Below are positions 8,233-15,751 of a stretch of DNA of 43,899 bases, piece by piece. This stretch comes from Myxococcales bacterium. GTDB lineage: Bacteria; Myxococcota_A; Polyangia; Polyangiales; Ga0077539. The notes below the pieces were generated by a model. That model was not told where the DNA came from. It worked only from the letters and a program-made list of their open reading frames with translations, and ran no database searches. How positions within the stretch are numbered: position 1 is the stretch's first letter; every line of letters begins with the position of its first letter. Made by a program: the position numbers and the translations under genes. Where the stretch lies: NCBI GenBank assembly GCA_013298625.1, contig JAAFIF010000085.1, forward strand, positions 1-43,899. The letters are read 5' to 3'.

Positions 8233-9447
8233 TCAGCCCGCCGCGGCGGCGCTCTTCTTCTTCGCTCGCACGCGGCGCGCGACCAGCCAGCCCACGCCGC
8301 CGATCAGCGAAAACACCAGCAAGTAGAATACAGGCACCACTATTTCTCGGTACTGACCGAGGCCGAGTCGATCGATCATCAGCGCGTTGCCCGCGCGCGC
8401 GCGGACCCATCCGCGCAGGCCCGTCCCCTCGCCGGCTTCGACGTCGGTGGCCGTCGAGCGGTTGCGGATCGCGGCTTCGACCACGGCGCGCGGGGTCTCG
8501 CGCACCTCGCGGACGGGGCCCGCGGCGACCGCGCCGTCAGCGCCGCCGGCGTCACCAGCAGTGGTCCCTGCAGCAACCGCGGCGCCCGGCGCAGGAGCCA
8601 CCACGCCGATGTGGTTGACCACCTCGCGCTCCCAGCCGCGCGACGGGCGATTGACCACGCCGCCTTCGCTGCCGACGTACATCGTCGTCGAGCCGCCTCC
8701 GTCGAGGTTGAGCCCGCGGTACGCGCCGAGCTCGATCAGCAGCTCGGCCATCTCGTAGAGCGTCCCGCCGTGGCTCGTGGCGCGGCGGCCGTCGACGGTC
8801 ACGAGGATGACCTTCTTGCCGTCTTCGCTGACGCCAACCGCCGTGCGAGGCTCGCGAGTGTTGCGGTTCTCGAACTGGTGCAGCTCGTCGGAGATGCGCG
8901 AGCGGTCCACGATCATGGGCCGGCCCGAGACGCCGTCGGTGATCCCGCGACGGATCGCTTCGACCACGTCGCTCGGGCGCGAGACCATCGCGTTGCCCTC
9001 GCGCGTGTACGCCATGAAGCCGAAGTCCGCGTCGTCGCTGGACCACACTTGTCCAGCGCCCGCGGCGAGGCCCTGCGCGCCCTGCAATCCGCCCCAGAAT
9101 CCGCCGTTGATCGCGGCAGCGAGGTTGGCGCCGCGCGCGTAGGTGCTGGTCGCCTTCCAACGCTCGCGCAGGGGCGTACAGCGGATCGCGACGCCGGGGA
9201 CGTTCAAGTCCACCACGAGCGCGTGAAACTCTGCGGGCGCCGGCGTCGTGCGGTGCAGGTGACGAATGCCCGGGTTGGGCTGCGTCCACACGTCGAGCGC
9301 GAGCGCGGCGCGGGGCCAGGCCAGCAGCGCCACGGCGGTGAGGACCAGCGCGAGCGAGCGCAGCGCCCGCGAGAGCGCCGAGCCCTCGCGATGCGACGAG
9401 CGCAGGCCCAGGCCGTTAGCGAGAGAGTGAGAGTGGTTTCGCGTCAT
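8233..9447 (-). CDS. Exported phosphodiester glycosidase family protein (NAGPA domain) with C-terminal anchor
   Basis: A 404-residue protein. Its N-terminal signal runs to WPRAALALDVW. The catalytic domain is of the NAGPA/DUF2233 type, known from the human mannose-6-phosphate uncovering enzyme. Landmarks are AAINGGFWGG, RTAVGVSEDGKKVILVTVDGR, ELGAYRGLNLDGGGSTTMYV (the signature) and VVNHIGV. After a Pro/Ala/Gly linker there is a transmembrane helix (VVPVFYLLVFSLIGGVGWLV) and a basic RRVRAKKKS tail. It would cleave alpha-N-acetylglucosamine-type phosphodiesters or a related glycosyl phosphodiester outside the cell. Substrate unknown. It is convergent with the oxidase gene, stops 16 bases apart end to end, and divergent from the kinase-like gene across a 152-base gap with no clear further features. 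Confidence 0.85.
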   Translation of the reverse strand: MTRNHSHSLANGLGLRSSHREGSALSRALRSLALVLTAVALLAWPRAALALDVWTQPNPGIRHLHRTTPAPAEFHALVVDLNVPGVAIRCTPLRERWKATSTYARGANLAAAINGGFWGGLQGAQGLAAGAGQVWSSDDADFGFMAYTREGNAMVSRPSDVVEAIRRGITDGVSGRPMIVDRSRISDELHQFENRNTREPRTAVGVSEDGKKVILVTVDGRRATSHGGTLYEMAELLIELGAYRGLNLDGGGSTTMYVGSEGGVVNRPSRGWEREVVNHIGVVAPAPGAAVAAGTTAGDAGGADGAVAAGPVREVRETPRAVVEAAIRNRSTATDVEAGEGTGLRGWVRARAGNALMIDRLGLGQYREIVVPVFYLLVFSLIGGVGWLVARRVRAKKKSAAAAG

Positions 9448-9599
9448 GGCAAAGACTGTCGGGACCGTAAACGACTGGGAGAGAGAAAGTCATTTCAGCG
9501 GCAGAGTTGCGAGGTCGCGCGGCTTCGTGCTGATTGTGCGCGAGAGGCGGCGCGCCCACGAACCCGCGAAAAGGCTCACGGCTGCGTCGAGTTGCCACA

Positions 9600-10778
9600 G
9601 TGACTCTGGACCGTCAACCAAGGGAAAGTTTCTTGCGCGCCGCGCTCACCGCGAGCGCCGCTGCCCTGCTGATCGCTTGCTCGCGAGGGCCGGGACAGCC
9701 GCATAACGCTCCGGTGAGGCCCGTCGCTTCCACGAGCGACGGCGAGGCAGCGCGGCCACCGGCGCCCAGCGCCCCAGACGCGACGAGCGCGGACGCGAGC
9801 GTTGTCGAGGAGCCAGACGCAGCCCCGAGCGTGCAGGCCGAAGCGGACGCAGGTCCATCGGCGAGCGACGACGGGGGCGCCGGAGAGATCGCGGGCGCGA
9901 CCGGCGCGACGTCATTTCTTGGCGTCGACGAGCGGGTGATCTTGCGCCGCTTGTGCAACGGCGAGGTCACTCGCATGCAGCGCAACACCGGCGGCAGCAC
10001 GCTCTCGTTTCGGGTGTGGTTCGCCGACGGCGGGCGCGGGCTCTTCAAGCCGCAGCAGACCAACAGCGTCGCGAATTTTCGCGCTGAAATCGCTGCGTAT
10101 CGCATGTCACGGCACCTCGGCCTGCACCGCGCTCCGCCCGCGTGCGGGCGCACGATCTTGCGTTCGATGCTGCAGCGAACGGCGGACGCCACGGGCGACA
10201 TGGCGTTCTCGACCCGCGTGATGCGAGAGATCTTGGGCCGCGGCGAGCTCGTCCCCGGAGCGATGATCTATTGGGTCCCCGGCGGCCTCGAGAACGTCCC
10301 TGGCAGCGAGCGCTACCCAGACCTGCTCGACACGACGAAGCCGCTGCCCGAGCAAGACAGGGTGCTCGCGCGAGACCTCTCGGCGCTGCTGCTCGTCGAC
10401 TTCATCAACGACAACATCGATCGCTGGTCGGGCGGAAACATCCTTCGCCAGCGAACCACCGCGCAGAACCCCTCGCCGCAGATGCTCTTCATGGACAACG
10501 GCGCGGCGTTCACCATCGGCCGCGACAACCTCGGCGCGCGGCCGAGCGATCAAGCGCAGCGGCTCGCGCGGGTCACGCGCGTGTCGCGTTCGCTCGTGGC
10601 GCGGCTGCGTGCGATGACCGCAGAGAGCCTCGGGCGAGAGATGCGGCTCGACCCGCTCGGCTCGCCGGTCGGAGACAACGGGCTCGCGGCGATCCTCACG
10701 CGGCGCGATCGAGTGATCCAGCACGTCGACGCGCTGATCACCGCGCGCGGCGAGGCCGCGGTGTACGCGTTCGAGTGA
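9600..10778 (+). CDS. FAM20-like secreted kinase-fold lipoprotein
   Basis: A 392-residue lipoprotein: FLRAALTASAAALLIAC is a signal with a lipobox, followed by a Pro/Asp/Ala-rich linker to about residue 105. The C-terminal domain carries the hallmarks of the FAM20/Golgi-kinase fold: a Lys in LFKPQQ (about K150), an ExxAYRMSRHLGL helix, VDFINDNIDRW with the putative catalytic Asp274 (compare GNMDRHH in FAM20C), and LFMDNGAAF with the metal-binding Asp299 (compare HLDNGRGF). It would phosphorylate proteins or glycans in the periplasm or at the surface. Bacterial members are little studied, and a HipA or PI4K-like origin is an alternative. The GTG at 9600 gives the shortest start that retains the signal peptide; the frame stays open upstream to 9534. 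Confidence 0.65.
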   Translation: MTLDRQPRESFLRAALTASAAALLIACSRGPGQPHNAPVRPVASTSDGEAARPPAPSAPDATSADASVVEEPDAAPSVQAEADAGPSASDDGGAGEIAGATGATSFLGVDERVILRRLCNGEVTRMQRNTGGSTLSFRVWFADGGRGLFKPQQTNSVANFRAEIAAYRMSRHLGLHRAPPACGRTILRSMLQRTADATGDMAFSTRVMREILGRGELVPGAMIYWVPGGLENVPGSERYPDLLDTTKPLPEQDRVLARDLSALLLVDFINDNIDRWSGGNILRQRTTAQNPSPQMLFMDNGAAFTIGRDNLGARPSDQAQRLARVTRVSRSLVARLRAMTAESLGREMRLDPLGSPVGDNGLAAILTRRDRVIQHVDALITARGEAAVYAFE

Positions 10779-10785
10779 GCGAGCG

Positions 10786-10813
10786 TTGCAGATCGCGCGC
10801 TTCGTCCTACGCT
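10786..10813 (+). promoter_or_regulatory. Putative promoter TTGCAG-N16-TACGCT, leaderless
   Basis: TTGCAG lies at 10786-10791 and TACGCT at 10808-10813. Transcription would start at about 10820, just before the GTG (10822) and ATG (10825). The arrangement matches the other TTGC-TAC elements in this window. Confidence 0.35.
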
Positions 10814-10824
10814 TGAGCGCAGTG

Positions 10825-11997
10825 ATGGCCGCACGACTCACCCTCGAACAAGCTCGAGCGAGCTGGTGGATGCGCCAGTGGCTCGTCACACCTCCACCTG
10901 CAAAAACACCGCTCTCCGACGTGGTCTCGGCCATCGGATGGATCCCGCTACCGTCGTTGGTGACCGCTCCTCTCGCGCTCTTCGCCCGAGGCGCGCTGCG
11001 CGAGCGCGCGCCGCTCGACGAGGCTGTGTGCAAGTCGCACTCGCTGGTGATCTCGCCGGGACCGAAGGGGACGAGCTGGCTCGTCGCGGCGCAAGAGGCT
11101 CCCGTGTGCAGGGCGTTCGCCGTGGCCGATCTCGCGTCGAGAGAAGCGCGTATCGCCGCGTCGGTCTCGCTCACGGCGCGCGACCTCGACGCGACCCGCG
11201 AGGCGCTGCGCTCGCTCTTGCGCGAGCCGCACACGGCTGAAGAACTGCGAGCGAAATTGCCGACAGAAGCGCTGCGCTCGCTCGGCGACGTGGGCAAGCG
11301 CAACGGGGCTCCGACGCTGGCTGCGCTGGTGCTCAAGCAGCTCTGGGCCTCGGGCGAAGTGTGGCGCGTGCCTCCTGCGTCGCGCGCGGACGACCCGACG
11401 TCACGGTGGCAGATCGACCCGCATCCGCGCTCGACGCCGTCTGCGGCAGACGCGGTGGGCTTCGTGGCAGCGCGCTGGTTGGGCGCGTTTGCGCCGGCCC
11501 CGCTCAAGAGCTTCGCCGCTGCGTTTGGGCTCGCGACGGGGCGCGCGAAGAGCGCGCTCGAGTCGATCGGCGCCTACGAAGTGAGCGTCGAAGGCATCGA
11601 CGAGGCGTGCTGGGTCCCCAAGGACTTCGCGGTGCACGCAGAGCGCGTCGAGCTTCCGCCGAGGCTGCTGCCCGTACGCGACCCGCTGATGGACGTGCAC
11701 TTGTCGTCGCTTGCGAACCCGATCGTGGCCCGCGCGGTGACGACGCGCGCGCACGGGGTGGGGGCGACGCTGCTGGTCAACGGCGAGGCGCACGGGGCGT
11801 GGGCCTACGACGAGGGCGGGCGCAAGGTGCATCTGCGCTGGGTTTCGAGCGGGATTTCGGCAGAGACCGCGCGCGCTGCAGAGCTCGAGGCGAGCAAGCT
11901 CTCGGCCTTCGTGGCGAGCGAACTGGGCGCGCTTCCGCTGCACACGGTGGTGGTCCCGCGCGCGAGCGCGGTGAGCGAGCTCGGCATGGGCGTGTAA
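10825..11997 (+). CDS. Winged-helix DNA-binding protein, AlkZ/YcaQ-like (HTH_42)
   Basis: A 390-residue protein resembling the HTH_42 (PF06224) DNA glycosylase family. It begins with LTLEQARASWWMRQWL, followed by two winged-helix-like units (TREALRSLLREPHTAEELRAKL and FAPAPLKSFAAAFGLATGRAKSALESI). A DPLMD segment and a C-terminal beta hairpin NGEAHGAWAYDEGGRKVHLRW match the family's final domain. Known members excise alkylated or crosslinked bases using a Gln-x-Gln (AlkZ) or Gln-x-Asp motif near the N-terminus. Here the corresponding stretch reads GWIPLPSLVTAP, with no such motif, so glycosylase activity is doubtful. It may have another DNA-binding role. The start is the ATG at 10825; a GTG at 10822 is in frame. 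Confidence 0.65.
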   Translation: MAARLTLEQARASWWMRQWLVTPPPAKTPLSDVVSAIGWIPLPSLVTAPLALFARGALRERAPLDEAVCKSHSLVISPGPKGTSWLVAAQEAPVCRAFAVADLASREARIAASVSLTARDLDATREALRSLLREPHTAEELRAKLPTEALRSLGDVGKRNGAPTLAALVLKQLWASGEVWRVPPASRADDPTSRWQIDPHPRSTPSAADAVGFVAARWLGAFAPAPLKSFAAAFGLATGRAKSALESIGAYEVSVEGIDEACWVPKDFAVHAERVELPPRLLPVRDPLMDVHLSSLANPIVARAVTTRAHGVGATLLVNGEAHGAWAYDEGGRKVHLRWVSSGISAETARAAELEASKLSAFVASELGALPLHTVVVPRASAVSELGMGV

Positions 11998-12013
11998 GCT
12001 GCGGGGCCATACG

Positions 12014-12928
12014 ATGGCTGAACCGCACTCGATCCGCGTCCTCGACGACACCCGCAACGCCTGGTGGAACGACGATTTTCTCGCGCTCGTCGCCGCCCGC
12101 ACCGGCCTCGATCAGTGCTCGTACGTGCTCGACGTCGGCTGCGGCCACGGGCACTTCGGCCGCAGGATCGCGCCGCTGCTGAAGACCCCGTTTGAAATCA
12201 TGGGCGTCGATCGCGAGCCCCAATGGATCGACGTCGCGGCCCGTCGCGCGCGGGCGTTTCTCTCGCAGAGCAAGCTCGACGGATCGCTCACCTACCAGTC
12301 GGGGATCGCCGAGGCGCTGCCGTTCGGCGATCACACGTTCGACGCGGTCGTGTGCCAGACGGTCCTGATGCACCTGCGCGACCCGGCCGCGGCGCTGCGA
12401 GAGTTTGCGCGCGTGGTCAAGCCGGGCGGGCTGGTGCTCGCCGCGGAGCCCAACAACTTCGGCGCCCTGCAGCGGCTCGCCAACGACCTCGACGCCCCCG
12501 GCGCGAGCGTCGAAGCGCACCTGCTGCTCGTCGAAGCGCACGCGCGCATCATCGCGGGAAAGCGCGCGCTCGGAGAGGGCGACAACGCCTTGGGCGCGAG
12601 GCTGCCGGCGCTGTTTCGGCCCTTCGAATCCACGCAGTTCTTCACGACCGACCGGCCCTACGTGCTCGCGCCGCCGTACGAGAGCGACGCCGAGCAGCTC
12701 GTGATCGAGCGACTCCGAGAGCGCTGCGAGCGCGACGAAGCTGGCTGGTCTCGCGGCGATGCGCGACGCTACTGGCTCGCGGGCGGCGGCGCGCTCGAGC
12801 GCTTCGAGAGCGTGTACGCGAGCATGGTCGAGCACGAGAAGCGCGAGCTCGCGGCGATCGACGCAGGGACGCACGCGGAGCTTTCGGCCATCGTGCACTT
12901 CGTCGCGGCTGGGCGCACCAAACGCTGA
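12014..12928 (+). CDS. Class I SAM-dependent methyltransferase
   Basis: A 304-residue methyltransferase. Motif I is YVLDVGCGHGHFGRRI, the acidic residue after beta 2 is in IMGVDREPQ, motif II/III corresponds to IAEALPFGDHTFDAVVCQ, and the post-motif is LREFARVVKPGGLVLAAEP. This is the Methyltransf_11/25 type, acting on small molecules, quinones, lipids or sugars; the substrate cannot be told. The last 130 residues are an additional, mostly helical domain without a family I recognise. It lies 16 bases after the winged-helix gene and 71 bases before the acyltransferase start, all on the plus strand, so it may be part of a run with the acyltransferase/SDR pair. Confidence 0.85.
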   Translation: MAEPHSIRVLDDTRNAWWNDDFLALVAARTGLDQCSYVLDVGCGHGHFGRRIAPLLKTPFEIMGVDREPQWIDVAARRARAFLSQSKLDGSLTYQSGIAEALPFGDHTFDAVVCQTVLMHLRDPAAALREFARVVKPGGLVLAAEPNNFGALQRLANDLDAPGASVEAHLLLVEAHARIIAGKRALGEGDNALGARLPALFRPFESTQFFTTDRPYVLAPPYESDAEQLVIERLRERCERDEAGWSRGDARRYWLAGGGALERFESVYASMVEHEKRELAAIDAGTHAELSAIVHFVAAGRTKR

Positions 12929-12984
12929 CCATTGAGCGCTTTCTCGCTGTGTCCCGCCGATGCGTGTGTGCGACCCTCGCGGGC

Positions 12985-12991
12985 GAAGGAG
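12985..12991 (+). promoter_or_regulatory. Strong Shine-Dalgarno GAAGGAG fixing a TTG start
   Basis: GAAGGAG at 12985-12991 lies 8 bases before the TTG at 13000. No ATG is available in frame near the conserved N-terminus, so this site decides the start of the acyltransferase gene. Confidence 0.6.
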
Positions 12992-12999
12992 CGCATCGC

Positions 13000-13794
13000 T
13001 TGTCCCTACTCGTGGACCCCGAGATCGCGCGGCGCGTCGACGCGCTGGAGCTTCCGTTCGACGCGCACGGCGTAGACCCATACGGAGTGAGAAAGAAGGA
13101 CCTCGCGTGGGCCTTCACCCTGCTCGCCCGCGCGTACCGCAGTTATTTTCGCGTCACCGCTGTGGGCGTGCACAACGTGCCCGACCGCGGCCGCGCCATG
13201 CTCATCGGCAACCACTCGGGCGGCGTCGCGATCGACGGCGCCATGGTGCTCGCCTCGATGATGCTCGAGAAGAACCCGCCGCGGCTCGCGCAGGGGATGA
13301 TCGAGAAGTTCATCGCGACCGTGCCGTTCGCGGGCATGTGGGCCGCGCGCACGGGGCAGTTCACGGGGCTGCCCGAGCACGCGCGACGAATGCTCGAAGA
13401 CGACAGGCTTCTGATGGTGTTTCCCGAAGGCGCGCGCGGGACGGCCAAGCTGTTCACCGAGCGCAACTCGCTCGTCGAGTTCGGGACCGGCTTCGTGCGG
13501 CTCGCGCTCGAGACCAACACGCCCATCGTCCCGTTCGGGTTCGTGGGCGGCGGCGACGCGGTGCCGACGGTGTACAACGCGTACAAGCTGGGCAAATTGC
13601 TGGGCGTTCCGTACGTCCCGTTTACTCCGTACGGGGCCGCGATCCCGCTGCCCGTCAAGCTCCGCGTCCACTACGGCGAGCCCATCCTCTTCGAAGGAAC
13701 CGGCCGCGAAGACGACGAGGTCATCGCCCGCTACGTCGCCAAGGTGAAGACCCGCGTCGCAGAGCTCATGGAAGAAGGGAGAAAGGCGTCGTGA
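13000..13794 (+). CDS. Lysophospholipid acyltransferase (PlsC-like)
   Basis: A 264-residue acyltransferase of the PlsC/LPLAT family. Motif I is GNHSGGVAID; the Asp sits 7 residues after the His, as in the HSGxxxxD subgroup, rather than 5. Motif II corresponds to ARTGQFTG, motif III is LMVFPEGARGT, and motif IV is TPIVPFGFVG. It would transfer an acyl group to a lysophospholipid or glycerolipid at the inner face of the membrane. The start is chosen as TTG 13000 on the strength of GAAGGAG 8 bases upstream; GTGs at 12949 and 13012 are alternatives. The gene overlaps the next one as GTGA, giving translational coupling with the SDR protein. This suggests a shared lipid-modifying role. Confidence 0.8.
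   Translation: MSLLVDPEIARRVDALELPFDAHGVDPYGVRKKDLAWAFTLLARAYRSYFRVTAVGVHNVPDRGRAMLIGNHSGGVAIDGAMVLASMMLEKNPPRLAQGMIEKFIATVPFAGMWAARTGQFTGLPEHARRMLEDDRLLMVFPEGARGTAKLFTERNSLVEFGTGFVRLALETNTPIVPFGFVGGGDAVPTVYNAYKLGKLLGVPYVPFTPYGAAIPLPVKLRVHYGEPILFEGTGREDDEVIARYVAKVKTRVAELMEEGRKAS
13775..13781 (+). promoter_or_regulatory. Shine-Dalgarno AAGGGAG for the coupled SDR gene
   Basis: AAGGGAG inside the 3' end of the acyltransferase gene lies 9 bases before the GTG at 13791, whose GTGA overlaps the acyltransferase stop. Confidence 0.5.
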
Positions 13795-14720
13795 AGATCC
13801 TCATCCCCGGCGTCGCAGGCGCCATCGGCCGCAGGCTCGCCTTGCGCCTCGTCGCCCAAGGCCACCACGTGATCGGCATCGACCGACGGCCCTGGGACAA
13901 GCCGCCCGAGGGCGTCGAGCTGCACGCCGTCGACGTGCGAAAGCGCGCGGCAGAAGAGCTCTTTCGCAAGCACAAGCCCGAGGTCGTCGTGCACATGGCC
14001 ACGGTCTCGCACCTCACCCGCGCGCGCGACGAAGAGCGATACCGCATCAACCTCGGCGGCACCCAAGCGGTCTTCGACCACTGCGCGCGCTACGGCGTCG
14101 AGCACGTCGTGTTCGTCGGGAGGCACACGTACTACGGCGCCGGCCCCGACGCGCCCATGTACCACCGCGAAGAAGAGCCGCCGATGTCGCTCGCGACCTT
14201 CCCCGAGCTCGCAGACCTCGTCAGCGCGGACCTCTTCGCGGCCACGGCCCTGTGGCGCGCCAAGGACATGACCACGTCGGTCCTGCGTTTTTGCTACTCG
14301 CTCGGCGCTTCGGGAGAAGGGACCCTCGGCACGTTCTTGCGCAACAAGCGCGTGCCCATGGTGCTCGGGTTCGACCCGCTGTTTCAGTTCATGCACGAAG
14401 AAGACATGGCCCGCGCCCTCGAGCTCGCCATCGACAAGCGCCCCCGCGGCGTCTTCAACGTCGCAGGACCAGGGCCGCAGCCGCTCTCGATGATCGCTCG
14501 CGCCGCGGGCCGCTCGACGCTTCCCATCCCCGAGTTCGTGCTCGCGACGCTGCTCGGACGAAGGGGCCTTCCCCGCCTCGCGCGCGGCGCGATCGAGCAC
14601 ATCAAGTACCCGATCATCATCGACGACACCGCGTTTCGAGCGGCCACGGGATACGCGCACCAGTATTCAACAGACGAGGCGATCGCCGAGTACCGCGCGC
14701 GTCACCCGATCTTCGACTGA
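13791..14720 (+). CDS. NAD(P)-dependent epimerase/dehydratase-like (atypical SDR)
   Basis: A 309-residue extended/atypical SDR. The Rossmann motif is ILIPGVAGAIGRRLA (GxxGxxG type), with the beta-2 acidic residue in GIDRRPW (so NAD is more likely than NADP), and VVVHMATVSHLTRARDEE after beta 4. The catalytic YxxxK is not seen: the helix reads DLFAATALWRAKD, with Phe and Ala at those places. The protein may therefore bind a nucleotide without classic SDR chemistry, or act on a different substrate. The C-terminal part (FNVAGPGPQPLSMIARAAGR) is the usual substrate domain. It is translationally coupled to the acyltransferase, so a joint function in lipid or envelope metabolism is plausible. Confidence 0.75.
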   Translation: MKILIPGVAGAIGRRLALRLVAQGHHVIGIDRRPWDKPPEGVELHAVDVRKRAAEELFRKHKPEVVVHMATVSHLTRARDEERYRINLGGTQAVFDHCARYGVEHVVFVGRHTYYGAGPDAPMYHREEEPPMSLATFPELADLVSADLFAATALWRAKDMTTSVLRFCYSLGASGEGTLGTFLRNKRVPMVLGFDPLFQFMHEEDMARALELAIDKRPRGVFNVAGPGPQPLSMIARAAGRSTLPIPEFVLATLLGRRGLPRLARGAIEHIKYPIIIDDTAFRAATGYAHQYSTDEAIAEYRARHPIFD

Positions 14721-14726
14721 GCGCCG

Positions 14727-15740
14727 TCACGCGACGCTGAAATAGTCCCGACGCTCGACGAAGCCCCACTCGTCGAGCCGCGCCCGAATCAGCGCGCGAG
14801 CGCCCTGCGCGCCGACGGCGACCAGCACGCAGTCGCGCTCGACCGAGAGCGCCTCGGGGGGATCGATCCGCACGCCGCGCGCCACGCGCCCGATCTTCTT
14901 CGGGTCGATGTCGACGAACCGCGACGCCCGCAGCCCGTGCGCCTCGAGCGCGCGCATCGAGCGACGCCCCGTGGGACCTGCGCCCCACACGGTCAACGGT
15001 CGACCCGCGCGCGCGATCAGCGGAGCGACGTACCGCGCCTTCGCTTCGTAGAAGCGCTCGGGCTCGTAGCGCGCGTGCGTCCAGGTCAATCGCCCCTCGC
15101 GCTGCCGCCAGCGCAAGAGCACTTCGGGCAGCTTTTCGAGCGAGAAACCCGCTTCGTCGAGCCGCAGCCACAGGTCGTAGTCCTCGGCCCAGCTCGTCTC
15201 GCGATAGCCGCCCACGCGCGCGAGCGCGTCGCGTCGAACGAGCACCGACGGGTGACACACGGGCGCTTCGACGAAGAGCTCGCGGCGATGTTCGTCCGGG
15301 CTCAGCGCAGCGTTTTGCCAGCGCACGTAGCGATCGAGCCCCTCGCCCACCGCGCTCGAAGGAAACGCCTCGACCCGCGTCGCGCTGAGCGCCACCTCGG
15401 GCCGCCGATCGAGGTGCGCGATCTGCGCGCGCAGTCGGCCCGCGAGCGCGACGTCGTCGCCGTCCATCCGACCGATCAGCGTCGAGCCAGCGTGAGCCTG
15501 CGCCCGCGCGAGCTCGAGCGCGCCCACGATGCCGAGCCCCTCGGTGCGCACGAGTCGCACGCGAGGGTCGCGCGCGGCGATCGAGCGGACGAGCGCGCCC
15601 CCTCCGTCGCTCGAGCCGTCGTCGACCGCGATGAGCTCGACGTCGAGCTCGCGGTCGCTCAGCACCGACTCGACCGCCTCGACGATGGTCTCTGCGACGT
15701 TGCGAAACGGGAGCAGCACCGAAGCGCGAGGCGAGCGCAC
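14727..15740 (-). CDS. GT2 glycosyltransferase with an extra C-terminal nucleotide-binding-like domain
   Basis: A 337-residue family 2 glycosyltransferase. Family signatures are ASVLLPFRNVAETIVEAVESVL, LIAVDDGSSDGG, IGRMDGDDVALAGRL (metal/UDP-sugar site) and SWAEDYDLWLRL (the ED acid motif). After about residue 240 a second region begins with PLTVWGAGPTGRR and FVDIDPKKIGR, which looks like a Rossmann-type nucleotide-binding fold (GxGxxG) often found appended to GT2 domains in polysaccharide gene sets. It would transfer a sugar from a nucleotide donor onto an unknown acceptor. GTG at 15740 is chosen as start; it lies 11 bases after the stop of the Cys-ladder lipoprotein gene, so the two are probably co-transcribed. 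Confidence 0.82.
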   Translation of the reverse strand: MRSPRASVLLPFRNVAETIVEAVESVLSDRELDVELIAVDDGSSDGGGALVRSIAARDPRVRLVRTEGLGIVGALELARAQAHAGSTLIGRMDGDDVALAGRLRAQIAHLDRRPEVALSATRVEAFPSSAVGEGLDRYVRWQNAALSPDEHRRELFVEAPVCHPSVLVRRDALARVGGYRETSWAEDYDLWLRLDEAGFSLEKLPEVLLRWRQREGRLTWTHARYEPERFYEAKARYVAPLIARAGRPLTVWGAGPTGRRSMRALEAHGLRASRFVDIDPKKIGRVARGVRIDPPEALSVERDCVLVAVGAQGARALIRARLDEWGFVERRDYFSVA

Positions 15741-15751
15741 GCGAAGGCCGC

